A DNA stretch of 5,051 nt from Candidatus Pacearchaeota archaeon CG10_big_fil_rev_8_21_14_0_10_30_48 (GCA_002763155.1 PFCU01000002.1:1-5051); one strand, 5' to 3'; shown: positions 1 to 4,648, numbered from the stretch's first letter. Notes: a model not told the origin generated them from the sequence alone. Translations and numbers: made by a program.

Positions 1-3
1 TTG

Positions 4-25
4 TAAGGAAACCCAGGTTTCCTTA
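4..25. repeat. 10-bp perfect inverted repeat with 2-nt loop
   Basis: TAAGGAAACC (4-13) is perfectly complementary to GGTTTCCTTA (16-25), separated by CA. No T-run follows on either strand, so it does not look like a terminator. A near-palindromic operator or the end of a larger feature lying upstream of the window are both possible. Confidence 0.5.
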
Positions 26-356
26 ACATTCAACCTTCCTATAATTAGGTTGTAAACCTTATATCCTCTTTTCATTTTATTATTATTTAAAGATTATTGC
101 CCCATATCACTCTTTTTTGACTAACCTACAATATAGGGTATATACAATATCTTGTAGTTATTTATTGAAAAACCTCAATCTATTGTGTTTTCTAACTTTT
201 GAAAACTAGGAAGTTTATAAAACTTTATGACTACTTTTTAGTGCAACTTCAAGTTTTTATTTTTATTTCCTCTTTCCTCTTTCTCTCTTTTCCAATCATT
301 CCAATCATTCATTTCTCTAGTTTAGATGTCTCTTTTTAGTAGTTACAATAAAAAGA

Positions 357-364
357 TTTATAAA
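357..364 (+). promoter_or_regulatory. TATA box of the ATPase operon, leaderless promoter
   Basis: TTTATAAA is preceded by a purine-rich AAAAAGA-type stretch that could serve as a TFB recognition element. Its centre lies about 24-25 bp before the ATG at 385, so transcription by the usual archaeal geometry would start at or within a few bases of the start codon. No Shine-Dalgarno sequence precedes that ATG, which agrees with a leaderless message. Confidence 0.6.
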
Positions 365-384
365 CCATCTAATAATATAAAAAC

Positions 385-810
385 ATGGAGTTCCAAGATA
401 TTTCAGGTATTTCACTAGGAAATAAAGTGGTAGAGAAAGAAGGAGAATTCGATTTTAAGAATGTAGGTAAGTCTAAAATTGAAGCTCTTAAAAAATCTAT
501 AGAAGAAATCAGATTTCTAATCGGAGAAAGGGAGAAACTTAGTCAAGATATTTTTCATGACGGAGAAAAAACAAAAACCGAAATTAATAACTTTCTTTTA
601 GCGAATGAAAAAGCAGATAATTCTTTAGAAAAACAAGACGCACTTATTGGATTAAGACAAAAAAAAGTCGATATGACTCAATTACAATTAAATGAAAAAG
701 TTACTTGCTGGAAAGACGTTGCTTTATTGAAAAAAGAACTCCGAGATAAAGAACAAGAATTAACTGAAAAGTTAGATCGTATGAAAGCAATTAGCGATAT
801 TCTAGAATAA
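385..810 (+). CDS. Coiled-coil protein, first gene of the ATPase operon
   Basis: This 141-aa protein is not recognised as a family member. After a short N-terminal part (residues 1-27) it is almost wholly charged and helical: from about residue 28 to the end it is rich in E, K, Q, D and L with leucine/isoleucine spacing suggesting a long coiled coil. There is no membrane segment or signal peptide and one cysteine (in VTCWKD). The ATG at 385 is chosen because it follows a TATA box at leaderless distance and no in-frame upstream start is better placed. It lies one base before the next gene, so the three genes to 3351 are probably co-transcribed. By inference it could be a structural or adaptor partner of the HerA-like ATPase. 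Codons 7-10 contain an inverted copy of the iteron found near 3.5 kb. Confidence 0.8.
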   Translation: MEFQDISGISLGNKVVEKEGEFDFKNVGKSKIEALKKSIEEIRFLIGEREKLSQDIFHDGEKTKTEINNFLLANEKADNSLEKQDALIGLRQKKVDMTQLQLNEKVTCWKDVALLKKELRDKEQELTEKLDRMKAISDILE

Positions 811-811
811 A

Positions 812-1153
812 ATGGAATCAAATAGAGAAGAACCTGAAAGAAAACAAGCATTAGAAATTATGGCGAGACATGCAAATTATGCAACTGGCTTAAAAGAAGA
901 TGAATTTCTTGCTGGCTGGAAAGATTTAAATTCAACATGGACACATCAAAGAACCGAAGATATCAAAGAAGTTTATGCAATATTTGAAATTAAAACTCCC
1001 TCTGGAAAAACCTATCATTCTCTTCCTATGCAACTAAACGATTATGCTCATGTTGTTAATCCTGATGGTATTTTTTATATTACTCATGAAGAAGTGAAGG
1101 AAATCATAGAGGAAGAGGTTCAAGAAGAAATGTTCAAGGAAGGGATGAGTTAA
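812..1153 (+). CDS. Hypothetical acidic protein, second gene of the ATPase operon
   Basis: This 113-aa protein has no family I recognise. The N-terminal half is predicted mainly helical (residues 8-45, including a GLKEDEFLAGW stretch). The middle (about 52-75) looks like beta strands around IFEIKTPSGKTYHSL, and the C-terminus is a very acidic helix (EEVKEIIEEEVQEEMF). There are no cysteines and no membrane segment. The ATG is separated by a single base from the stop of the previous gene and has no Shine-Dalgarno sequence, so translational coupling to the upstream gene is likely. Its stop lies five bases before the ATPase start. The fixed position between a coiled-coil protein and a HerA-type ATPase suggests a partner or regulator of that motor, but this is context only. 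Confidence 0.75.
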   Translation: MESNREEPERKQALEIMARHANYATGLKEDEFLAGWKDLNSTWTHQRTEDIKEVYAIFEIKTPSGKTYHSLPMQLNDYAHVVNPDGIFYITHEEVKEIIEEEVQEEMFKEGMS

Positions 1154-1158
1154 TCACT

Positions 1159-3351
1159 ATGATAAATCAATCAATTAGCGTCGAAGAAATTTGCAGAAAA
1201 CTAAAACCTTTACTTGGAAGTAAAATTGATGAAATTTATCTTAGGTATTCTTTAGCGGATTCAAAAGAAGAACAGCAAGAAATAGAGAACATTTTAAAAT
1301 CACTTTATCACAAAAAATTAAACGAACTATTAAGTAAAAATATTCTTTTAGAACCGCCAAAACAGGAAGAAGTTTCAGGAGAATATGTTTTAGGAAAAGT
1401 TTCTTATGCAAATAAAGAGTTATACGATTTCGCACTTAGAGAAGAAGATTTCTCAAGACACATCTGCATTTCAGGAATGTCAGGAAGCGGAAAAACAACT
1501 TTAGCATTCGGTATAATTGAACAATTACTTGAAAAAAATAAACCATTTATGGTATTTGACTGGAAAAAATCATTCAGACCTTTATTGCCAAAACACGAAG
1601 AAGTGGTTTTATTCTCGATAGGGAACGAAGTTATCGGAAATTATTTTAAAATTAATATTAATCGTCCGCCAAAAGCAGTTCCTCCAAAAGAATGGATTAC
1701 TGTTTTAACAGACCTTATTTCAGAAAGTTTTTCAGTGTCTTATGGAGTTCACAAAATTTTATTAGAAACACTAGATTATGCTTATGAAGTTAACGGCGTT
1801 TACGATGGTTCAGATAATTATCCGACGTGGAAACAACTTAAAGATTATCTAGAACACAAAGCAGAAAAAGCAAAAGGCAGAGAATCTCAATGGATTGAAT
1901 CGGCCTTGAGAATTGCAACAGTTATGACTTTCGGCTCGTTCGGAAAAATAATCAACGCCAAAAAAGAAAAAGGAATTTCTATCGAAGAATTATTAGACAA
2001 AAAAGTTATTTTTGAATTAAACTCTTTAGGAAACATAGAGAAAAAATTCTTTTGTGAATTTATTTTAACTTACATTTTCAAAATGAAAAAAGCTTACGAT
2101 TTTAAGAAAACTAAAAACTTTGACCACGCAATTATCGTCGACGAAGCGCACAATATTTTTCTAAAAGACAAAACTTCATTTTTGCAAGAATCTGTAACAG
2201 ATATGGTATATAGAGAAATGCGAGAGTACGGCACAAGTTTGATTTGTTTAGACCAGCATCTTTCAAAACTTTCAGACACAGTAAAAGGTAACTCTGCTTG
2301 CCATATTGCATTCCAACAGCAATTACCTCAAGACATATTCGATATAAGCGACCTGATGCAAATGAGACCAAATAAAGAAGCATTCTCCCAATTACCTGTC
2401 GGCTCGGCAATAGTAAGACTTTCTGAAAGATACCCAAAACCTTTTTTAATTAGAGCACCATATATTGAAAGAGAAGAAATTATTACAGATATGGAAGTAA
2501 AAGAACGTATTGATGGTTTGATGACTGGAAAATTACCTTCTAAGAAAGAAATCGTTGAAGAAATTAAAATACCTCAAGAAATAATTTCCCGTAAGACTTT
2601 TGCGACTCCAACATTGAAACCAGTTAATTTACCATCGTCAATTCTTACAAAAACACAAGAAATACTTTTTGATTATGTTGAGAAGAAACTTGCCCAAGGA
2701 GTTGAATTAAAAGAAATTAATGAAGTTATGGAATCTTACTATGATAGAAGATACTACACAAATACAGATATTTCCAAAGTCATAAATTTAGTTTTAGACA
2801 AATATATGGCAAGATTGAACGGGAAAGAATTAGTGCATACAGAAGAAATAATGCTCGCCCCGAAGGCAAATTTTAAACCTAATCTGATTCAAGAAAATAA
2901 AATAGAACAAAAAATAAACCAAGAATCTCAATCTCCTACTAATTTCAAAGTTAACGAGATAGAAATTCAACCTTCCCTTAATCAAATTCCAGACTTAACA
3001 AAAGAGCAAGAATCTTTTTTAAAATTTTTAATTGAAAATCCAAACCATGAATTAACCACTGTGAATCTTTATAAGAATTTGGGGCTATCTTCAAGAAAAG
3101 GAAATATTGTTAAAAATGAACTATTAGGGAAAGATTTAATAATTATTAAAGAGGAAAAAAATGATAAAGGTTGGAAGAAATTAATTAGACCTAACCTTAA
3201 TGGAAATTCAATATCAAACCAACCAAAAAATTCAAAGAATATAAAACAACAAACCTCTACTGATAAATCCGTTCAGATTCAACAGTTAACAAATCACAAT
3301 TCAAATTCATCAAATAAACATAAAACAATTACAACAATATCAAACGACTAA
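1159..3351 (+). CDS. HerA/FtsK-superfamily ATPase (DNA-translocase-like)
   Basis: This 730-aa protein is a P-loop motor of the HerA/FtsK type; relatives pump or remodel double-stranded DNA as ring-shaped hexamers. Walker A is GMSGSGKT at residues 106-113. Walker B is HAIIVDEAHN at 323-332 with D328 and E329. A conserved REMREYG segment (353-359), resembling the arginine-rich HerA motif, precedes the sensor strand SLICLDQ (360-366) with its polar Q366. Residues 1-70 are helical; 71-100 resemble the short beta segment before Walker A. Residues 613-678 (LTKEQESFLKFLIENP through GWKKLIRP) look like a winged helix. The last 50 residues are an N/Q/S-rich tail, probably disordered. The ATG at 1159 has only a weak GGAAGGG (1138-1144) upstream, and coupling to the preceding stop is likely. 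No NurA-type nuclease lies in the operon, so packaging, transfer or segregation fits better than the HerA-NurA repair complex. Confidence 0.88.
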   Translation: MINQSISVEEICRKLKPLLGSKIDEIYLRYSLADSKEEQQEIENILKSLYHKKLNELLSKNILLEPPKQEEVSGEYVLGKVSYANKELYDFALREEDFSRHICISGMSGSGKTTLAFGIIEQLLEKNKPFMVFDWKKSFRPLLPKHEEVVLFSIGNEVIGNYFKININRPPKAVPPKEWITVLTDLISESFSVSYGVHKILLETLDYAYEVNGVYDGSDNYPTWKQLKDYLEHKAEKAKGRESQWIESALRIATVMTFGSFGKIINAKKEKGISIEELLDKKVIFELNSLGNIEKKFFCEFILTYIFKMKKAYDFKKTKNFDHAIIVDEAHNIFLKDKTSFLQESVTDMVYREMREYGTSLICLDQHLSKLSDTVKGNSACHIAFQQQLPQDIFDISDLMQMRPNKEAFSQLPVGSAIVRLSERYPKPFLIRAPYIEREEIITDMEVKERIDGLMTGKLPSKKEIVEEIKIPQEIISRKTFATPTLKPVNLPSSILTKTQEILFDYVEKKLAQGVELKEINEVMESYYDRRYYTNTDISKVINLVLDKYMARLNGKELVHTEEIMLAPKANFKPNLIQENKIEQKINQESQSPTNFKVNEIEIQPSLNQIPDLTKEQESFLKFLIENPNHELTTVNLYKNLGLSSRKGNIVKNELLGKDLIIIKEEKNDKGWKKLIRPNLNGNSISNQPKNSKNIKQQTSTDKSVQIQQLTNHNSNSSNKHKTITTISND

Positions 3352-3366
3352 CTCCAGACTACATTC

Positions 3367-3402
3367 AATAAATCACCCTTCCACACCCAATCCCGATTTA
3401 TT
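3367..3402. repeat. Hairpin H1, 8-bp stem with C-rich loop
   Basis: AATAAATC (3367-3374) pairs perfectly with GATTTATT (3395-3402). The 20-nt loop contains no G on the plus strand and four separate runs of two or three C. It sits 15 bases after the ATPase stop codon but has no T-run behind it, so it is not a clear terminator. It could be a 3'-end stability element or part of the repeat region. Confidence 0.55.
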
Positions 3403-3465
3403 AAGTGCATGAAAGAACCTCGTTTTGATCTCATAAGTTGTTTTAAGTTAAGACTTTGCCCTCGT

Positions 3466-3595
3466 GAAATACCTTAACTAAATAACTTGAAATACCTCGA
3501 CTTAGAAATAAGTTGAAATAGCCAGAATTACACAATTTTACTGAAATACCTTAGAAATACCCGAATTTACATTCGAAATACGCGCGAAATACCTT
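3466..3595. repeat. Iteron array, eight GAAATA-type copies (consensus GAAATACCT)
   Basis: Copies of GAAATA, mostly GAAATACC, start at 3466, 3489, 3505, 3515, 3543, 3554, 3575 and 3586. Start-to-start distances are 23, 16, 10, 28, 11, 21 and 11. The last four copies are in clean helical phase (11, 21, 11), as expected for a protein binding successive sites on one face of DNA. Copies at 3466, 3543 and 3586 carry GAAATACCTT exactly; those at 3505 and 3515 are degenerate after GAAATA. Units are too short and spacers too variable for CRISPR. An origin, a partition centromere or an operator array is likely. Confidence 0.7.
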
Positions 3596-3609
3596 GTTCC
3601 CAGAACAAG
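3593..3609. repeat. 7-bp perfect hairpin at the end of the iterons
   Basis: CTTGTTC (3593-3599) pairs with GAACAAG (3603-3609) around a CCA loop. It begins at the last bases of the final iteron and lies just before the A+T-rich tandem repeats. That position suits a replication initiation structure or an operator; it is also immediately upstream of a TATA-like stretch. Confidence 0.5.
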
Positions 3610-3613
3610 TTTC

Positions 3614-3620
3614 TATATAC
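3614..3620 (+). promoter_or_regulatory. Possible TATA box for the 47-aa gene
   Basis: TATATAC follows the hairpin at 3593-3609. Transcription would start near 3640, inside the tandem repeats, giving a leader of about 60 nt that carries the Shine-Dalgarno sequence at 3686-3691. The neighbouring iterons and hairpin would then be well placed to control it. The TATA match is imperfect, so confidence is low. Confidence 0.3.
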
Positions 3621-3634
3621 AATAACTAGACAAT

Positions 3635-3670
3635 AACTGAAAAACCATTAACAACTGAAAAACCATTAAC
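3635..3670. repeat. Perfect 18-bp tandem duplication
   Basis: The unit AACTGAAAAACCATTAAC occurs twice with no spacer (3635-3652 and 3653-3670). Just before it, ACAATAACT is present twice at 11-bp spacing (3619-3627 and 3630-3638). The A+T-rich tandem repeats adjoining iterons could be an unwinding element or binding sites in the leader of the next gene. Confidence 0.75.
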
Positions 3671-3685
3671 ACTTGAAAGAGTAAG

Positions 3686-3691
3686 AAGGAG
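3686..3691 (+). promoter_or_regulatory. Shine-Dalgarno site of the 47-aa gene, complementary to a downstream hairpin loop
   Basis: AAGGAG lies 11 bases before the ATG at 3703 and supports that start. Bases 3687-3701 are perfectly complementary over 15 nt to 4873-4887, which lie in the loop and upper stem of hairpin H11. Confidence 0.6.
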
Positions 3692-3702
3692 AAACGTAAC
3701 TG

Positions 3703-3846
3703 ATGATGGTAGTGCACCACACTAAAAAGAAAACTCATCCTCATTCAAGGATAGAAGTGATATCCACACTTCTCAAACTCTCTACATTTTTGGGTTTGGG
3801 ATTCTTACTTAAGTTAGTATTCTTATTCTATAGAAAGAAAAGCTGA
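3703..3846 (+). CDS. Short single-span membrane protein, 47 aa, candidate type I toxin-like
   Basis: I do not recognise a family. The translation starts MMVVHHTKKKTHPHSR, a basic histidine/lysine-rich N-terminus. A hydrophobic helix follows at about residues 22-43, containing FLGLGFLLKLVFLFY, and the protein ends RKKS. Charge at both ends makes topology unclear. The start at 3703 is supported by AAGGAG 11 bases upstream; a second in-frame ATG at 3706 is possible. The stop at 3844-3846 is four bases before hairpin H2. The coding sequence itself contains alternative small hairpins (3737-3773). Size, one membrane span and an antisense match over the ribosome binding site resemble type I toxins, but small phage or archaeal-virus membrane proteins look similar. 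It is too short for confident gene calling by statistics alone. Confidence 0.5.
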   Translation: MMVVHHTKKKTHPHSRIEVISTLLKLSTFLGLGFLLKLVFLFYRKKS

Positions 3847-3850
3847 TTTT

Positions 3851-3903
3851 GGCAAACTGAAGTCTAGTTTGACAATTACCTCCTGTCAAATTTTCAGTCT
3901 GCC
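3851..3903. repeat. Hairpin H2, two-part stem with anti-Shine-Dalgarno-like loop
   Basis: The lower stem pairs 3851-3862 with 3892-3903 (11 pairs including a G-T wobble at 3862/3892; A-C mismatch at 3855/3899). The upper stem TTTGACA (3868-3874) pairs perfectly with TGTCAAA (3884-3890). The loop (3875-3883) reads ATTACCTCC and contains ACCTCC, the core of the 16S rRNA anti-Shine-Dalgarno sequence. It starts four bases after the stop of the 47-aa gene, so it is probably the 3' end structure of that message. Confidence 0.6.
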
Positions 3904-3910
3904 TTTATAC

Positions 3911-3969
3911 CCTGCTACTCTGTGTTTCCCACCCCACGCCCACGCCCCCCAAACAGAGTAGCAGGTTTT
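3911..3969 (+). terminator. Hairpin H3, 13-bp perfect stem, C-rich loop, T-run
   Basis: CCTGCTACTCTGT (3911-3923) pairs perfectly with ACAGAGTAGCAGG (3953-3965), followed by TTTT and further T-rich sequence. This is terminator-like on the plus strand and would end the transcript of the 47-aa gene. The 29-nt loop is very C-rich; its complement has four G-runs of three or more with spacers of 3, 3 and 1 nt, a G-quadruplex pattern. The stem is stronger than a terminator needs, so a second function of the loop is plausible. Confidence 0.55.
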
Positions 3970-3982
3970 CTTTGAAAATAAC

Positions 3983-3999
3983 ACAATCAATAAGATTGT
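3983..3999. repeat. 6-bp hairpin between H3 and the 57-aa gene
   Basis: ACAATC (3983-3988) pairs with GATTGT (3994-3999) around AATAA. It is short and A+T-rich, could be chance, and lies where the promoter of the next gene should be. Confidence 0.3.
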
Positions 4000-4002
4000 T
4001 TG

Positions 4003-4017
4003 AAATATTTTAATTAA
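4003..4017 (+). promoter_or_regulatory. Weak TATA-like region before the 57-aa gene
   Basis: An all-A/T stretch, AAATATTTTAATTAA, lies 35-49 bases before the ATG at 4052. It would place a start of transcription near 4035, just ahead of the AAGGA site at 4040-4044. The match is loose. Confidence 0.25.
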
Positions 4018-4051
4018 CAAAAACTTCCACTATGGAAGAAGGAAAAATATT

Positions 4052-4225
4052 ATGAATTGGTTAATGTTATTGAGCGTAGTTATTTCTATCTTAGTTGTCT
4101 CAGCCGTTTTTCTTTTCATACAAAGTCAAGTTGAGCGGATGGGTTCGAAGAACGACGAGAACGACGAGAAGAACGACGATGAATGTTGTTCGAAAAAGTG
4201 TAATTGCGACAAGGAAGACAATTAA
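4052..4225 (+). CDS. Small membrane protein with acidic tail and cysteine cluster, 57 aa
   Basis: No family is recognised. It begins MNWLMLLSVVISILVVSAVF, a hydrophobic helix spanning about residues 3-24 that could be a membrane anchor. It continues with an N/D/E/K-only stretch (KNDENDEKNDDE, about 33-44) and ends with CCSKKCNC (45-52), a dense cysteine group that could bind metal or be lipid-modified or oxidised. The acidic stretch is encoded by a short DNA repeat (AACGACGAG at 4151 and 4160, AACGACGAT at 4172), hinting at slippage-driven growth. AAGGA at 4040-4044 supports the ATG. Nineteen bases separate its stop from the next start, suggesting co-transcription. The N-terminal hydrophobic segment makes a real gene likely. 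Confidence 0.6.
   Translation: MNWLMLLSVVISILVVSAVFLFIQSQVERMGSKNDENDEKNDDECCSKKCNCDKEDN
4151..4180 (+). repeat. 9-bp coding repeat in the 57-aa gene
   Basis: AACGACGAG occurs at 4151-4159 and 4160-4168, then after AAG a variant AACGACGAT at 4172-4180. It encodes the N-D-E repeats of the acidic linker. Confidence 0.6.
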
Positions 4226-4244
4226 TCTAACAAGGAGAAAAGTC

Positions 4245-4355
4245 ATGAATCTAGGGAATATACTCTTATTCTTTTTAGCAGTAACGATTTTCGCAGTGAT
4301 ATTTACAATATTGCGAATTGTCGCCGCAGCCCCAAAAGACGAATACGACGATTAG
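4245..4355 (+). CDS. Small single-span membrane protein, 36 aa
   Basis: The protein is MNLGNILLFFLAVTIFAVIF followed by TILRIVAAAPKDEYDD: one hydrophobic helix at about residues 4-28 and a short acidic tail. The start at 4245 is chosen because AAGGAG (4232-4237) lies 7 bases upstream. An in-frame ATG at 4095 would give 86 aa, but its extra 50 residues are an arginine/threonine-rich shadow of the overlapping 57-aa gene and lack a ribosome binding site. The initiation region (4234-4249) matches that of the zinc-ribbon gene (4931-4946) at 15 of 16 positions. It is likely in one operon with the 57-aa gene; both are anchored proteins with acidic tails. Function unknown. Confidence 0.6.
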   Translation: MNLGNILLFFLAVTIFAVIFTILRIVAAAPKDEYDD

Positions 4356-4364
4356 TCATTATGG

Positions 4365-4462
4365 CAGAGAGTAAGCAACCCACTCGTCACATTTCTCAAC
4401 CTTTATGGTTGCGCTGACCTGCCGATTGCCTGGACAGCACCATCGGTATCGCTTACTCTCTG
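4365..4462. repeat. Hairpin H4, 12-bp stem with two inner arms
   Basis: CAGAGAGTAAGC (4365-4376) pairs perfectly with GCTTACTCTCTG (4451-4462). Inside are CAACC/GGTTG (4397-4401 with 4407-4411, loop TTTAT) and GCCGAT-TGC pairing with GCA-cc-ATCGGT (4421-4429 with 4437-4447, loop of 7, two-base bulge). The fold is a three-way junction. It begins 10 bases after the stop of the 36-aa gene. Confidence 0.6.
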
Positions 4463-4478
4463 TCTCCAGTTTCACACC

Positions 4479-4540
4479 GGTGAGTCAACACGAAATTTGA
4501 AAGCAACGGGCTAAGCTTTACTACATATCGTTGACTCGCC
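4479..4540. repeat. Hairpin H5, 11-bp stem plus coaxial inner stem
   Basis: GGTGAGTCAAC (4479-4489) pairs with GTTGACTCGCC (4530-4540); the only non-Watson-Crick pair is T4481-G4538. A second stem AAAGC/GCTTT (4500-4504 with 4515-4519) lies on the same axis behind a symmetrical 10-by-10 internal loop. The terminal loop reads AACGGGCTAA. Confidence 0.6.
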
Positions 4541-4585
4541 CAGCAATCATAATCTAATTCTATAATTCATAACCTCATCACATAA

Positions 4586-4634
4586 AAGCAGAGAGCAAAT
4601 TATTTTCATATCCATTCATCAAAACTCTCTGCTT
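4586..4634. repeat. Hairpin H6, 10-bp perfect stem
   Basis: AAGCAGAGAG (4586-4595) pairs with CTCTCTGCTT (4625-4634) around a 29-nt A+T-rich loop. Its GCAGAGAG arm is identical to 4364-4371 in H4, so the two hairpins could exchange partners. Confidence 0.6.
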
Positions 4635-4648
4635 CTTCTTTGCCCTCC

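Larger units (their letters stand above)
1..384. other. Non-coding leader region upstream of the ATPase operon
   Basis: I see no convincing gene here. It holds a 10-bp hairpin with a 2-nt loop (4-13 with 16-25). Next come two mutually exclusive small pairings that share one arm: CAACCT 31-36 with AGGTTG 47-52, or AGGTT 47-51 with AACCT 55-59. A partial inverted repeat follows (CTACAA 126-131 with TTGTAG 152-157, A+T-rich centre). A TATA-like TTTATAAAA at 214-222 has no gene close behind it. There is a 28-nt uninterrupted pyrimidine run (266-293), a tandem 9-mer CCAATCATT (292-309), and the promoter of the next gene (357-364). A short RNA could start near 240-245, but nothing independent supports it. 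Confidence 0.6.
3352..3702. other. Non-coding iteron and tandem-repeat region (candidate origin, partition site or operator array)
   Basis: No gene with a ribosome binding site is visible across these 351 bases. The order is: hairpin with C-rich loop (3367-3402), a 7-bp inverted repeat (AGTTAAG 3446-3452 with CTTAACT 3473-3479), eight GAAATA-type iterons (3466-3595), a 7-bp hairpin (3593-3609), a TATA-like stretch (3614-3619), an 11-bp-spaced ACAATAACT pair (3619-3638), and an 18-bp perfect tandem duplication (3635-3670). Iterons followed by a hairpin and A+T-rich tandem repeats are the layout of many plasmid origins. A partition site or a large operator for the downstream short gene are alternatives. 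No Rep gene lies in the window. Confidence 0.55.

Noticed and set aside
1241..1435. 64-aa minus-strand frame
   Set aside because: Lies wholly inside the ATPase gene, which has clear motifs in its own frame.
2094..2437. Two minus-strand frames of 61 and 101 aa
   Set aside because: They overlap the Walker B region of the ATPase gene and are antisense shadows.
3409..3477. 22-aa frame starting MKEPRFDLI
   Set aside because: No ribosome binding site, runs into the iterons and has no other support.
3466..3595. CRISPR-like array
   Set aside because: Repeat units are only 6-10 bp and spacers vary from 0 to about 20 bp; iterons fit better.
3614..3624. TATATACAATA shared with 139-149
   Set aside because: An 11-nt all but one A/T match is expected by chance many times in a window of this composition.
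3699..3860. Archaeal box C/D guide RNA (TGATGAT near 3701, CTGA at 3843 and 3857)
   Set aside because: The boxes are about 145 nt or more apart and the internal D' and C' boxes are missing; the TGATGAT includes the ATG codons of the 47-aa gene.
4095..4355. 86-aa plus-strand frame starting at 4095
   Set aside because: The first 50 residues are a shadow of the 57-aa gene in another frame, with no ribosome binding site. The start at 4245 has AAGGAG at good spacing and gives a clean membrane peptide.
4361..4417. 18-aa frame (MAESKQPTRHISQPLWLR), open to 4482 if the TGA at 4415-4417 were read through
   Set aside because: No ribosome binding site, overlaps the 12-bp stem and inner arm of H4, and there is no evidence for TGA recoding.
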